In this document: piece after piece, positions 47,475 through 60,700 of the stretch | Numbering within the stretch: the stretch's first letter is position 1 | How the letters are laid out: every line of letters begins with the position of its first letter | Origin: Pempheris klunzingeri | Lineage: Eukaryota; Chordata; Actinopteri; Acropomatiformes; Pempheridae | Assembly: GCF_042242105.1 (NCBI RefSeq) | Contig: NC_092032.1 | Span: 3,974,001 to 4,038,000 of the forward strand | Length of the DNA stretch: 64,000 bases | Direction: 5' to 3' | Notes under the pieces: model-generated | The model's input: the letters and a program-made list of their open reading frames with translations, nothing else | Told to the model about the DNA's origin: nothing | Database searches by the model: none | Made by a program: the position numbers and the translations under genes

Positions 47475-48888
47475 AAGGTTGGACACACCTTCTCCTTCAA
47501 TGGTTTTTCTTTATTTTTATTATTTTATATATTGTAGGTTAAATATTGAAGACATAAAAACTATGAAGACTTATGGAATTATGTAGTAAACAAACTTATA
47601 TTTTAGATTCTTCATAGTAGCCTCCTTTTGCTTTGATGACGGCTTTGCAAACTCTTCGCATTTTCTCATTCAGCTTCATGAGGTCACCTGGAGTGGTTTT
47701 CAATTAACACATGTGCCCTGTCAAGAGTTAATTTGTGGAATTTCTTGCCTTTTTAATGTGTTTGAGACCATCAGTTGCAGTTCTACACAGTGAATAGCCG
47801 TATTCGACTTCTGTTCTAATCCGTATTATGGCAAGAATCACTGAACTAACTAAGAAGAATGACAGTCCATCACTTTAAGACAAAGAAGGTCAGTCAGTGT
47901 GGAAACTTTCAAGAAATTTGAATTTATCCTCAAGTGCAGTCACAAAACCCATTAAACACTGTGATGAAACTGGCTCTCGTGCTCTCCACCCCGGCAAAGG
48001 AAGACCAGAGGATGCAGCAGAGGATAAATCTATTAGAGTTACCAGTCTCAGAAACTGTAAATTAACAATACCTCAGATTAGAGTCCATATAAATGCTTCA
48101 CTGAGTAGTAGCAGAGAAGTAGCAGACACATCTCAACATCAGCTGTTCAAAGGATCAGTCAGGCCTTTGTGGTCGAATTGCTGCAAAGAAGCCACTACTG
48201 GGGAAGCACAACAACAAGAAGAGAATAGCTTGGACCAAGAAACACAAGGAATAGACACCAGACCTGTGGAAATCTGTGCTTTGGTCTGATGAGTCCAAAT
48301 TAGAGATTTTTGGTTCCACTCACCACATGTCTTTGTCTTTGGTTTCTGCACGTGTGGTTCCCACCATGAAGCATGGAGGAGGTGGTGTGATGGTGTGGGG
48401 GTGCTTTGCTTGTGACACTGCGACTTATTCAAAGTACAAGACACACTTAACCAGCAAAGCCACCTCAGCATTCTGCAGTGACATGCCATCCCATCTTGTT
48501 TGCGCTGAGCACCATCATTTGTTTTTCAAGAGGACAGTGACTGCAAACACACCTCCAGGCTATGAAAGGGCTATTTGACCATGAAGGAGAGTGATACGGT
48601 GCTGCGTCAGATGACCTGGCCTCCACAATCCCCTGACTGAAACCCCACTGAGATGGTTAGGGATGAGGTGGAGTGAAGGAAAAGCAGCACCTCTGGGAAC
48701 TCCTTCCAGCCTGTTGGTAAAAACCATCCAGGTGAGGCTACTCTGAAGAATCTAAAATATAAAACATATTCTAGTTTGTTTAACTTGTTTTTGTTTACCA
48801 CATATATAATTTTTTATTCAATATTAATCTACAATTGAGGAAATAATAAAAATGTAGAAAAACTATTGGATGAGAAGGTGTGGCACTG
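47475..48888 (+). mobile_element. Degenerate Tc1-like DNA transposon, second family
   Basis: About 1.4 kb. The left end (TTGGACACACCTTCTCCTTC) is matched in reverse by the right end (GATGAGAAGGTGTGGCACTG), with a TA after it. On the plus strand are a helix-turn-helix part (47897-48289) and WSDESKLEIFG near 48279, then HGGGGVMVWGCFA. The region that should carry the second catalytic Asp is scrambled, and stops follow. Its terminal repeats differ from those of the element at 15399, so these are two separate Tc1 families. Confidence 0.88.
47897..48660 (+). pseudogene. Broken Tc1-like transposase
   Basis: Fragments of a Tc1-family transposase across more than one frame. The first acidic catalytic residue is visible in WSDES; the second is lost. 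Not functional. Confidence 0.85.
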
Positions 48889-49745
48889 TATGTACTGTAC
48901 ACTCCTCCATAACCTTCCCCTCTGAGATCTGTTAAGACTACAGGAGGAGAGAATGATGACCCATCACTGTCTGTTGTGACAGGGGCAGCACAATGACACA
49001 GCAGTGGGGACCTATTTCACAATAAAAGCCGCCTTTAATGCTGTAGAGCTGACCCACATACACTCCGGGCACGCATTGTTGGCTCCAGTAATTTCAGCAG
49101 CACAGCTGGAGCAGTCTTCAGGGAGCGGCTGCCTGCAGTGAATGACTGTGATTGCTATGGAGAAATACTCATCAAGGAGCACTGAACGTTGGTGTCTTTG
49201 TCCTTTGCATTTACAGTCTGCAGGGAAGTAGTTAGCGACATGGCTTTCACTAACTGTGGCTCAGAGGTGGAGCGGAGTGGAGTCTCCTCCACCGTAGATT
49301 CCTCCTGTACGAGTGAATGAGTTGTAAAAGCACTTTGAGTAGTCTAAATGAGCAGAAAGGCTCTGTACAGTTACAGACCATTCAACCATTTAACATGAGC
49401 AGGTTGTATGACACGATGGTTGTAGTTCTGATTTCCTGCATGGTAAATTCTGACTTTAAAGGTAAAGAGGGACAATGCTGGGAGTAGACTGAGCTTAAAT
49501 TCAGTCACTGGAGCGACACAAAGATGCAAAACTAACTTCTAGACTAAATATAAAATAGTATTTTCTTTCAGGATGACAGGGCACTGACACTAAGTAGGCT
49601 TACACACTCATTACTATCCCTCCTGTACCTGAAAACACAAAGCCAGGCAAAGAGAGCTGAATATATCTCAGTCAAGCACAACAACAAGTTCACCTCAGCG
49701 GCCTGTTTGTTCAGCTCCCTCCCGCAGGACAAGCTCTATGACAAC

Positions 49746-49825
49746 AGAGGAGACTGTTTGTAGACTGCTGATCCATATTTTGAATAGAGGAGACTGTTTG
49801 TAGACTGCTGATCCATATTTGGAAT
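49746..49825 (+). repeat. Tandem duplication of a 40-bp unit
   Basis: AGAGGAGACTGTTTGTAGAC and the following 20 bases occur twice, starting at 49746 and 49786, with a single mismatch. Confidence 0.95.
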
Positions 49826-52720
49826 GAATCAAATCACGCATATTTCAGTCAGCGGCACAAACCTGCTCTTTTCTGTCGCTAACTTTGTCACGGAGGAGCG
49901 TGATGACGCAAATCCAAACGAGAATCCAGCAGGAGTTAAGTGATAAAAGTCCAATTTTCTAGTATGAACACAATATCCCTGTTCTTTAGTTTCACTTCAA
50001 TAAAGAAATACAGTTTTTTTTTCGCAAAGACATTAACTTTAGCAGGCTCCCCGTTCTGTGAAAGCAATAACAATATCCTGTTGTTGTACAGGATCTCGTG
50101 GACAGCCATTTCTGCCAGGAAAGACAGAGACGGAAAGTTAGACATGATGAAGATATAAAAAAAGTCAGGATGAGCCGAAGTGTTGTGAAATGTGTAAGCA
50201 AGTCTCTTGTGTTATCATTTTGATTTACTTTAGACTTTAGACAGCCTTTAGCCTCGACGCATTCTTACCGTACGCATCATAGGCATTAGAGCACCCCCTA
50301 AACCTAACTCGAACCCTACTTCATCGCGTACTTGTCAGTTAGATCGACGAAACAAACGTGTCTCATTTTCTACGCAGAACTGGGACTGTCTCCATGATCA
50401 GCTCGACTTGAAAGGCCGAGATGAGGGTGGCACGAAGGTGAAGGCTGACATCCGTCCCCCCCCCTGAACACTTTGCAGCTGTGGCTGTGCAGTAAAGACC
50501 ACAACTGTTCACACCCAGTTTAAATAAAGAAATCCGAACTTCACGTTTTTTTTTGGCTTTTTTTTCCCAGCCTGCAAGTCAGTCTGAGCTGAGGTGATGA
50601 ATTCAGCTGCGGATGAGTAAAACAAGATGGATATTACGAGTTACTTTGTTCCCCCCCGGTATTTGAGTCTCACAGCCACAGTGTGCTGCTTTCAGCCCTC
50701 GTACTGTGCATTCATCCCGTCTCTGCACAGAGAACCATGAAAATATTCTGGATTAAACACACAGACAAAACCAATAGACCATCATTTGTAAGCTGACCTC
50801 TGTGTAGATAAGGACTTTGACTCTTCTGCCATTTTAATCGGTGGCTGAACTGAGCTGACTCCTCCGCGCAGCCACCCCCCACCCCCTGCTCCCCTCTTAC
50901 CCCTCGGTAATCCAACTGCCCTGCCAGCTGTCTATTTCATGTCCATGCAACACCCTCAAGCAACCACTGTCTGAGTGGCCTCCTGGACTTGGTCAGAATA
51001 TGCTGTCATCAGGAGTTTTGCCCGGCTGGTGAGTGAATGGCAGACTGTTTCACATGGTTCCTGTGGTGCTTGAACAGGGTTTGGTTCACAAACTTTTGAA
51101 CTGGGGGCTCACTCAACATGGCATTACATCCACGGACAGGTTATGTAGCAACGGGCCCACTGACACGGACATGTAGAAGACCCTGCACCCCTCCTACACA
51201 GGAGGAAGACACCCAGATTGGGAGAGACGCAAAGTACAAACAGCGCTCGCCTCTCTTTGTTGTCCAATCAGATTTCAGGGGGTCCGAGCCCCCCCCCCTC
51301 CCTCTGGCCCCAAGCAGTGGCCCATCTTTGAGTTTCATAGCCATGCCATAAGCATTCTTTCAGTGTGAGACTCTTCACTTCAGCACTATTTATTCATTCA
51401 TTCATTGATTTATCACCCTGACATGTGAGTTGCATTATTGTTTTACTGTGTCAAAAACAGCCGAAGGTCTGTCTGAAGCCAACAGGCGTCGTGTCTCACC
51501 AAATTTATTTACCATGATACCACTTCCCAGTGTGTGTCTGACAGGAATCACACCCACACAAGGCCTTCAAGCGTGACCCCCCTGACCTGAGATTTCCATG
51601 CTTCATCGGCTCTATTTTTATGGTGCGTTCCCACTGTTTATGAAACGACCTGTAGCTCTCTGTAAGGCTGCCGCTGCACATGCCTGTGAATGACTAAGGG
51701 AGGGTCTGTCAGGGTTACGTGTGAGCGGATTCCCATTGAATTTGGTGAACAAATGGATCTGTCTCCAAGGAACAGTTCATTAAATCGGGGTGGGGTTTTC
51801 CAGCACCAGTTGATCACCAGTTTTCTATGAAACCAGCAGCTCAAAGCAGCCAAGATACTGTGGTGAAAGAAAATACTTTGGTGCAAGCAACATATTCCTG
51901 TTGTTGTGTTTATGGGCAGTTTGGAGAATGTTTTCCAAAATGCCCTATACTTTCACTTTAGAGTGTGAAACTGAAAGAGCTCACATTTCAAGCTGTGGAG
52001 CAACAAGGAGTTTTGAATGTGAACCAATAGAGGACACCCTAAGGCACCGACAAACCATTTATTCCAGGATATTACATGCTAAAGTTTTAATGTGGTGCTG
52101 GTAAATGAGAGGGATTTATTGGGTTTCTGTGGCAGGCTATTGATAGTGGAGGATGTGCACAGTGAGTGTTAATTACTCGGTCATTTTGACACCATTGAAG
52201 AAGCTCCAGTGTGACCTGCCAGCACATGTGCTCCACTGATACAGCAGGACACCGGCCCACAGTGTGTTAAGCTGCACTGTTGTGCCACAGAAGCAGCCCT
52301 GCCTACATTTAGGCATTATGAGGCAAAAATAGATCCTTCTCAGGTAAACCTCAGAGTGTGTTTAGAGACAGAAAAGAAGAAAACAAGAGCATGTATTTGT
52401 ATGGGTGTGACAAAAATATATGATGTTGGATGAAATATTTTGTTGAAACAGTATCAGTATTTAAAAAAAAAAAAATTATTTATTTATTTTCATTCATTCA
52501 TTCATTTGTCTGAAACCTATTTATAAAACACTGTTGTGTTGCACTTGTATGTAGTCTTAAAAACCTATAGAACACGGTGTTTGGTTTAGATTCGACTTTC
52601 TGGGCCGACATGAAGTTGTCGCCCAGCCCGGAGGGGCTGAATTACGGGGAGGGTCTCATCAAGTTGAAGCGAATTTTTAGAACTCGCTCATTCCACAATT
52701 AACTCATTTCCGCCCCTCTG

Positions 52721-52953
52721 ATTGGCGCGTGGGGCTGATTGACGGCGCTCCTCGGCCGTTTGGACCAATGGGCGGAGGCTTCGGGTGGGCCGGTCCGTAC
52801 TGTAATCAATCCAGTGATCGGCCCGGGTGTCAACGCTTATGTCCCGCTGTTCCCTCTCCGGTCAGTCCGCCCTCAGTGAGCGTGGACCCAGAGGTGAGCG
52901 GGCCGGGCGCTGTGTTTTCCTCCATTAACAGTGCGACGAAGAGGAGGAGGGAC
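52721..52953 (+). promoter_or_regulatory. CpG-rich promoter with CCAAT boxes
   Basis: An inverted CCAAT box (ATTGG, 52721-52725), a direct one (52765-52769) and a GGGCGG Sp1-type site (52770-52775) lie upstream of a CpG-dense first exon. There is no TATA box, as is usual for a CpG-island promoter. Confidence 0.5.
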
Positions 52954-53155
52954 ATGGGTGAAAGATTTGTGGTCGTCCCGGTGGACGGAAGAGTTGGGGT
53001 CACCGAGGAGGGGGAGCACACGAACGCGGTTGTCGCTGACCCGGCGGCGGACACCAGCGGCGGCACGGTGGGGCTGAGAGTGGCGGGATACGAGCCGGAG
53101 GACCCCGACGCGGTGGTGCCTATCCTGGAGTACGACAGGGAGCCCAATAAATTCG
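52954..53155 (+). CDS. First coding exon of an unidentified gene, SLC12A-like N-terminus possible
   Basis: An ATG with strong context (GACATGG) opens 67 codons plus one base, ending at a CG|GTAAGA donor (53156). The peptide begins MGERFVVVPVDG and is otherwise acidic and low in complexity. RFVV fits the RFx(V/I) docking motif for SPAK/OSR1 kinases, and the FxVVPV segment resembles the N-termini of K-Cl cotransporters (SLC12A4-7). The rest of the exon does not match anything I know, so the family call is weak. No second exon is visible in the following 10.8 kb, implying a long first intron. Confidence 0.4.
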
Positions 53156-53400
53156 GTAAGACGGCGGGCAGGCACAGACACCGTGTCCCACTTCTTATCT
53201 CATCCATGTACCGGGGGATTAACTCATGTAGGCTAATATAAGACATGAAGCTGTGGTGATGCACCGAGCTGCGGAGGGACCCGAGTCCCAGAAAGTTTGA
53301 GCGGTGCTGCAGAAGAGCTGGGGACCAGCTCCTGTCACAGCTAGCTGAGACATCCCCTGCCCTCTGAAACAGTGTCCTCTGTTATCAGTCAGAAGGTTTG

Positions 53401-53403
<3 letters not shown>

Positions 53404-53474
<71 letters not shown>
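53404..53474 (+). repeat. GT microsatellite, 71 bp
   Basis: About 35 perfect GT units, beginning about 250 bp after the donor of the exon at 52954-53155. Confidence 0.97.
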
Positions 53475-56400
53475 CAGCAGAATGAGCAGAATGCACCTTT
53501 TTAAGTGCCTGTTTGTGTGACTGTTGGACAATGGAGGGCAGAGAAGAAAGAGGAGAAACTGGAGTTAACAAATGTTAATAATCCTCTCATCAAACTTGAG
53601 GCTGAACGTGTCTCTGCTCTGAACCCCAGTTTGGCTGCAGCCTTTGCTCTCAGTCCTTGTTCAACCTGCTGCTCACAAACAAGGCGCTTCTATAGCAACA
53701 GGTTGAGGGTTAAAGAAAGCAACAGCAACAAAAAAAAAAAAAGAATTACCTGGAGCACCGGCCAAGTTAAATTACAAGGCTTGGTGTGTGCATGAATCTA
53801 TTATTGATTGGTGATTGTCAGAGATGTGCTAAAATGTCTCCCCCTTTTTTGTAATACAGTTTGTTTTAACGTGCATAGATCACTGCCCTCCACTCCTGCC
53901 GCTGACTGGTTTTATATGTTGATTCACGCACCAGTTCCCCCTGCCACGGTAAAGTGAGGGCAGTTATCATGAAGCAAGTGGAGGTGTTGAGTGTGGACAG
54001 AAAGATGGATCAGAGAATAAGAAGGATCCCACTGGAGATTATTATTGTTGTTGTTGTGGTGGTGACGGGAGCGTTGGGTGAGGCTCGGGGGCCCCGGCGC
54101 CAGGACAAGGTGCTGGGGCGGGTAACAAGCGAAATAAGAAGCTGCCTTGATTTCTGCCCTCCTCGGTTTGCCATCGTTGATTTCAGGGCAGAGAAAATCC
54201 TTCAGACTCTGCTTGTGTGTATTTGATGTTGTGCAGCATGGGTATAAACACTGGTGCATTCTGGGTTCAGAGGGTAGAAATGTTGTATGCTGGACGAGCT
54301 GCAGAGCCATGAAAACGTAGAGTTCCTCCTCTTATGATACGAGGACAGATCTGCCTGCCCACTTAGTTTTAAATGCAAAGATTGAATTTCATTTGAAATC
54401 AACCTTGAATCTGTCTCTGGATCAATGACGGACTTACATTGAGTGTAAGCTTCCGTCAGCAAACGCTTGAATCTCCCGAGCCACTGGTCACATGACTCTG
54501 AAAGAAAGACTGCATCCCCTGTGTGGACGGCACTCAGCTGGGCTGCGGCGCACTGCAAGAATGTGTCGTATGATCAGAATTATTGTGTTAAGTTGAGACA
54601 GTCAACAGTTAAGACGGGCAAAGTTAATTAAGCACTTCAGCTTGCGAGGAAGTGTGTCCTCTTCGTTGTTATTTAGGGCGAGAGCTTTCTGTTTCATTTC
54701 ACTGACTGTCTTTGAAGACATTTCTTCATGCTTAGGACATTATCTGACGAATTGCAAAACGAAATCAATAGATTAAACCGGGTGAGAAATGAGGCAACGA
54801 CACCAAGTTCTACTCGCACTTGAATGTGAGCATCTTGAAGTGCTTTAAGCTGCGTAATGTGAAGACCATTAGGCTGTTGGACAGTGGATGTGATACTCAG
54901 AGGACAGATCGGGGCTGTTCTGTCTCAAGTCTGTGCCAGTTGACCGTTGTGGGAAGTGGTGGCATTAAAACCCAGGACTGTTTTATTTTATCACTGCATA
55001 ATGAAAACTGGACGTGAGGAGTCTTGCATCACTTATTATGAAATATTGATCCTTTGTTTTGTGATTAATTGGTCCTGAGTTTCAGTTCCTCTCAGATTCC
55101 TTCCTTTATTGCAATCAGTACATGATTGATAGCAGACAATACCTGCTTGTTCTGGTGTAATCTCTGTACTGATAGACGCTTCTGCTAAATGAAATCTCTG
55201 GATGATGAAGTTGTTGACCGGGGCAGATAATGAGTGTACGTAGAAGATAATGGACGTTCAAGACTGTTCCCATTACTTTAGAGTGTTTTTTCTTCGTTCT
55301 TTCTTTTTTTTAATTTCTGATCACGTAGGTAAAGGTACTGGTTAAATGAAATCAAAGGTTCGAGGGATTTCTGGATCTCCTTAGGCCACTGATAAACAGC
55401 TGAATGATTTCTACAGTGAGCGTCGATTTAAATGTTTCTTAGAGCAGAGCTCTGATGATCGTAAAGTTCACCTCAAGACCAAGTGTGACTTTTCCAAGGT
55501 TGCCTGGGGAGGCTTTACGGGAGATGATCAAACCCAATATTAATGTGTGTGATCGTATAGCTGAACTGGGGGAAAAAATGTTACTCTTGTCCCGAGGTTG
55601 CAAAAACAGATGTAAAGAGGGGATATGAAGTAACAGATATTGTAAAGAGGAAGCGGTGGCTATGACGAAGTGGAAATATTAGAGGAGATGGTGCCGTGCT
55701 TCACTGGCTTCAGGCTGTAAATGTTCCTTTTGCTTGTTCCTTGTTCAGTCTTTGTGAAACAAAGAATATACGATCACGGTTGTTGTGAGATGAACATCAT
55801 ATATCGTGTGTATTCTCAGAATGTATCTGTTTGAACAGTGACACACATTGTACATTCATAGTTAATGAAATCGGAGCACAACGCAGGACGCACTCCGCTG
55901 TCTTACTCAGATACTGAGCCTCACTAGTATTACAGTTGGATTTATGAGAGATTAAGCAGGCGGTGAAAGATGGATGAGGTTCTACGGGGACAAGGGTCTC
56001 TAGAAGGTGTCGCATTTAAGCAACAGCGAGCAGAGAGCGACTGCCAGTCGATCTCTGCATCACTCACACGCCGGCAGGTCTTTAGGGTTGGGAAACACTG
56101 CTGACACATTTTAGCAGTAATACACGCTTCCAGTTTTTCAGTGGGCAGAGTCCAACTCAATAGCTGAATAACATCCTCTGTGGCTGTGGAGAGGTTTTGT
56201 CCAGTCTGGGGAAGATGATGAGGATGTCAGAAGGGGTTGTTTTAGCTCGGGCCTGGAGACCGCAAATATCTAATAGGAAGCCTGTGTTACAAAGTGAAGG
56301 TATGGACTTTACAGAGAGGAGGCATCTTGTGAAAAAATGCTATAAACTGCATTGTGGGAAATGTAGGTGCCAGTGTTTTGAGAGCTTAAACCATCTTATT

Positions 56401-56956
56401 GTATGCAAAGGCTGTACAAAAACATGTTTCCCTGTACACACACTGGTCAGGTCAGCCTGAAATACCATCCTGGTTTTAACACTTTTTTTTTACTGTGACA
56501 CAAAAAAGTGCAGGTGGGGGGCAGTACGAGTGAGTTGGGGCCGCACGAAGGATTGTGAGCCTTCAGAATGTCCTCACCACACAGCATCATGTTTGCGTCC
56601 ATGCGTGTGCACTCATGTGTAAAAAGGCATGCACCTTGGGCTATCATGTGCTGCCCTCTGCTTTATTTGGATCCTAGCAGTCAGCACATGGACACCAACT
56701 GGGCCCCGGTGTCCACTATATCTGCTCCTGCTGCCGTGTGGCCTTCCACTCCGCTGCCTCCTTACATGGGATGTTTGTATGAGTTGCTCCTTATTTACAG
56801 GGGATTGTTGGTCGCACAGGAGGGTTCTCGGTGAACTTTCCTCCTCTTGTGGGGACATGCACACAGCCCTTGATTGGCCTCTTCCTCAAGTTATTTTTTT
56901 GAATTGGTCATGTGTCACGTGTCATCCAGAGACATTGTTCCAGTTTAACTGTGTAA

Positions 56957-57181
56957 ATTGGTCTGGATTTGTATAGCGTCTCAAAGCTTTGACATTAAAT
57001 CCTCATTCACCCATTCACACATCATTCAAACAGGAGGAATCAAAGTTGGAGGAGACTATTCTTTCACACACACATTCACACACTCAGTGTCTTGCCCAAG
57101 GACTCACAGGAGACGGGGATCGAACCACCGACCTTTCGATTTGAGGGACGACCCACTCTCCCTCTGAGCCACAGCTGCCCC
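56957..57181 (+). repeat. Teleost interspersed repeat with tRNA-like segment
   Basis: Contains GTATAGCGTCTCAAAGC, CTCATTCACCCATTCACAC, AGTGTCTTGCCCAAGGAC and GGGGATCGAACCACCGACC. These blocks are well known from repeats in many teleost genomes. The GATCGAACC part resembles the reverse of a tRNA T-arm. Class not determined. Confidence 0.6.
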
Positions 57182-57237
57182 AACGTAGTCATAATGCAAG
57201 TCTGAGCTCTCTGATGTGCACATTTGTTACGGAAAGA

Positions 57238-57720
57238 TTCATTTGATAACAAAATATATATTTTTTTGGTCTTATTTGCTGAAACTGTCACTGTATCCTG
57301 ACTGTCGAACATGAGACAAGTTATCTGTGAAAAACTGGCCTCCTCTGGCTCCTCCTAGTGCTTCTGGTGTCATTTGCAAGAACCCACCGCGCCTGTTTGA
57401 GAGCATTCAACCAGAGCAGGAGGAGTCTGAAACGGTGTCGCTCACTGGCCGTGCACACACTGCTGTGAGCCGCTCCGAGCCTCCTGCACACCGCGCGGAA
57501 TCCCGCGACCGTCTTGCCATGCACACTGTTACCGTTGTGTCCTGCTGTGATTGTGATGCCGGTGTATACCTGGCCTCTTCGGTTGCCATGGTTAGCCTGC
57601 ACGTGTATGATGGAGCACTGAAGCGCAGCGGAGAGGGAGGCGTAGGGACCCGGAGTCGCCGAATTCCACTCCCCTCTCAGCGCCATCACCCGCTGCTTTA
57701 AACGTGGGGAAAACATTACA
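57238..57720 (+). repeat. Dispersed repeat, copy 2
   Basis: Matches copy 1 at 40099-40600 in the same orientation: CATTTGATAAC, CTGAAACTGTCACTGTATCC, ATGAGACAAGTTATCTGTG, TACCTGGCCTCTTCGGTTGC. This copy is GC-richer and has long open frames on both strands (124 and 131 codons) that copy 1 does not share, so I treat them as non-coding. Confidence 0.6.
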
Positions 57721-60700
57721 TTTAGGTTCCACGTATCAATGACAGACTCCCTGAACTAGTGGAGAACAGTACTGCGGCTGTGTTCTGTATCAGCTCCTGT
57801 CATGGCTGTGCAGGGACTGTTTTCTGGTCTCAGTACCTTTTTTAAAAATAACTCCTGCTGTCCTTGTGAACTCATGACACGCATCACAATGCCTAAGTTT
57901 ATCCTCATGTGAGATCCGGGAATGCTCTTATTCTGTTTCGCAGAACTTTACTGAGCTGCTTCTGGTTTCTTTTTTCCCTTCTTCCACTTGCTGCTACTCT
58001 TTAACGGACCAGCTACGTAACAGCAACCCTTTCTAAACTGGCTCAAATCAAGTTTGGCACTTCTGTTCTGCACTTTGTTGTATCCCATACACTAATATGA
58101 ATTGCAACAAGCCTGTATTGGCTGAAATTGGCCTAGCTCTAGCTTGAAGCCCCTCTATTATACATTGTTTTTTTCAAGCCCTGACAGGATCGGGACTCAG
58201 GGACTGATGGACTCTGACAACCACTACCTCATGAGTTCCTTTGACCTACTACTGTAGGTAATTTATGTCATTTAAGCGCATGAATAGCTTTTTAAATAGT
58301 TTTGATGGGGCCTTCAATACAAGTAGCTTGTGAAAAATGAGTTGTGCCATATTTAGAAGCCACAGCTGTTATTTCAGCACGTCAGATATGTATTAACTCG
58401 ACGTCTTTAATAAAAGGGCTCAAGTCAGGAGCCCAGAAGAACTTGGGTTTGGGATATCCCTCAGTAATATTATATGTGCTGAATATCTGCTCATCAATGC
58501 AGCGGGCTTACTGGATTTGGAAACAGTCCTTGTAATCAACCTGAAATCCTGTTCTTATCTCCTCCAATGCTCTGTACATAAGCTGCTTTTATGTCAGACA
58601 CAATGCATGTGTCAGACTGATAACACTAACTATTTTCCAGCAGCTGAGAGCCGTTCTAGGTAGGTAATAGGTACCGAACAAATGTCGTGGGAAAAAGCAC
58701 ATAACAGGCTTCTCTACATTTGGAAGGTGGCAGCCATGGGGTTTTCCAGCTCTTGGTGAGTGGGCATGCGTGTGGCTAAGCGAGGCGTTGACTGTGACTG
58801 TGAGTCACAAAATAAAATGTTAATTGAACTCCGGCAGATGGCGAGACGGTGAACCGTGATGTCAGCGTTGTAGCTTAAATCAGCAGTCGCTGTCCAAACA
58901 ACAAGAAAACATTAATATTATGTTTAAGTTCTGCATTTCATTCCGCAAAGTGTTCAAACGTCTTTCTGAACACCCAGGTGTACGCGAGGAGATAAGACAG
59001 CGAGGAAGAGTAGGTAGCTCCTTGGTCGTAGCCTCGATGGATATCGGATGTCCGAAATATGTAGGGAGACGTGTTAGTGTCATGGTCCGCCTGGTCTGAA
59101 TGAAGAGGCTGACCCCCCCCCCCACTCCCCTGTCAGGCCCAAGCTACATGACAGCCAGAGAGGAAACTGATACAGTGGAAACTTCAATCATTTCTAGTGT
59201 CTCTCATGACTTGTTCTGAGTTGTCTGCCCAAAAAGGAACTGAGCCGAGACTGAGCCCTCTAACAGGCGGGATAGAGAAAAGACGGAACTGCTCTCACAT
59301 CCCTCTCTTGCTCTCTCGTGCCCTCCCCTCGCTCCTGTGGGGATTCCAGAACTCTTCATTTTGAATTCTTGAGTCGTTGGGTCCCTCTTAGTTTACAGAA
59401 AGGACGCTCCCGAAGAAACGAAGATCCACTGGATAGTGTTTTTTTTTTTTTTTGTTTTACTTTTAGTTTTTATAGTTTTGCTGCTGTAGTTCCCAGTGTA
59501 GTAACGATGCGCACACAACAATCACTACATGCATCATGTCCCACCCATACATGAGTATTTGTACATGCATACTTCATGTACACATGGTTTTCTACTGCGT
59601 GTTGCAGGTGAAATGATGAGGTGGAAAATAAACATAAGGCCTTCCATTGAAAGATTGTTTCTTTAGGTTGTTTGCTGAGTTCTTTACTTTTACAGACTTC
59701 ATTTATCAATTACTCATGAGTGCAGCGTCTCTTGTTTCCTTTGGTGTTAACCATCTTTTCAATCCATCCTCGCTCGTGAAGCAATTTGCCATGTCTGTTA
59801 TGAGCACTGTTGAGCATAGACAGACTTGTCTGACCTTTGATAACGAAGATACCACTGACAACAATCTGCATGTGATGAATGACTTTAACGGCTGCTCTGA
59901 ATGTTCGCTGCTCTGCCAGTGGTGGAACCGCGTCGGTGTCAAACAAACAAAGTGACATGGCTCTTCTTCTCGGCAGGCCTCTGTAGGGGAGGAGCAGCAG
60001 AAGTGGCCCCGCAATGATTGAGATTTAGGAAGCAGAACCACGTCAATGTGTGCTAATGCTAAAAAAAACAAAGCAGTTACGGAAGATCCTCATCGTAATT
60101 AGCCAATAAGTAGCTCTAACCTGGTAAGGGAGCGGTGATTTCAGCTGTGACAGCACCTGAAATCAGCCCTAACTGCAGAGGATATGTATAAAAAAGTTAG
60201 AAAAATGTAAAGAGGAACAGCCTTCGCCTTCCAAACAGACAACAGTGTCATCTGATCCCTTTGTGTCAAACACAGCGTTTAATGAGTGACTGGCTGCAGA
60301 GGGGGCTGTTACCTGAGATGGTCGAGGTGTGGCTCTTCATGTGTGCAGTAAAGCCATTACAGACCTCAAGTTGCCTTGCACCGTGTGTTTACCTTTCCTC
60401 AGCCAATTTCTTGTGTAGCTGATGATGACTAGTTTGTGTTTTTTTTCCACAGAATTTCTGTCTAGCTACGTGCTACGGTTCTGGCCACGGCCTCCTTTGC
60501 ACACCAGCAAACAAATGTCATGGAAACGTTTCGGAGGGCTCCGTCAGGCGCTAGGAAAGTCTGGCTGGATTTGATGGCTGGCATTGTTTTCCCCCTCAGT
60601 TTCACTTGAATCACTGCTTGTAAAAAATGACTTTTCCATCTGCCAGGTTACACCTCATTTTACTGTTAAAACTGCAGTGTTTGCTCAATCATTGGTTTAC

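Larger units (their letters stand above)
44263..52600. other. Gene-poor region with repeats
   Basis: No convincing coding exon on either strand. Contents: three CA microsatellites (46010-46033, 46095-46139, 46316-46343), a C/A-rich run near 47264-47290, a decayed Tc1-like transposon (47475-48888), and a 40-bp tandem duplication (49746-49825). A 69-residue minus-strand frame at 49936-50145 is unexplained and has no recognisable domain. Confidence 0.6.

Noticed and set aside
49936..50145. 69-codon minus-strand frame with a hydrophobic, Lys-rich peptide
   Set aside because: No domain recognised, no clear splice or promoter context; such a frame is expected by chance in AT-rich DNA. Left as unexplained.
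52729..52953. Longer N-terminus for the 52954 exon starting at GTG 52729 or ATG 52768
   Set aside because: The ATG at 52768 overlaps a CCAAT box in the promoter and has poor context; GTG is not a normal eukaryotic start. The ATG at 52954 has strong context.
57321..57716. 131- and 124-codon frames on opposite strands
   Set aside because: They lie in a dispersed repeat whose other copy (40099-40600) does not keep either frame.
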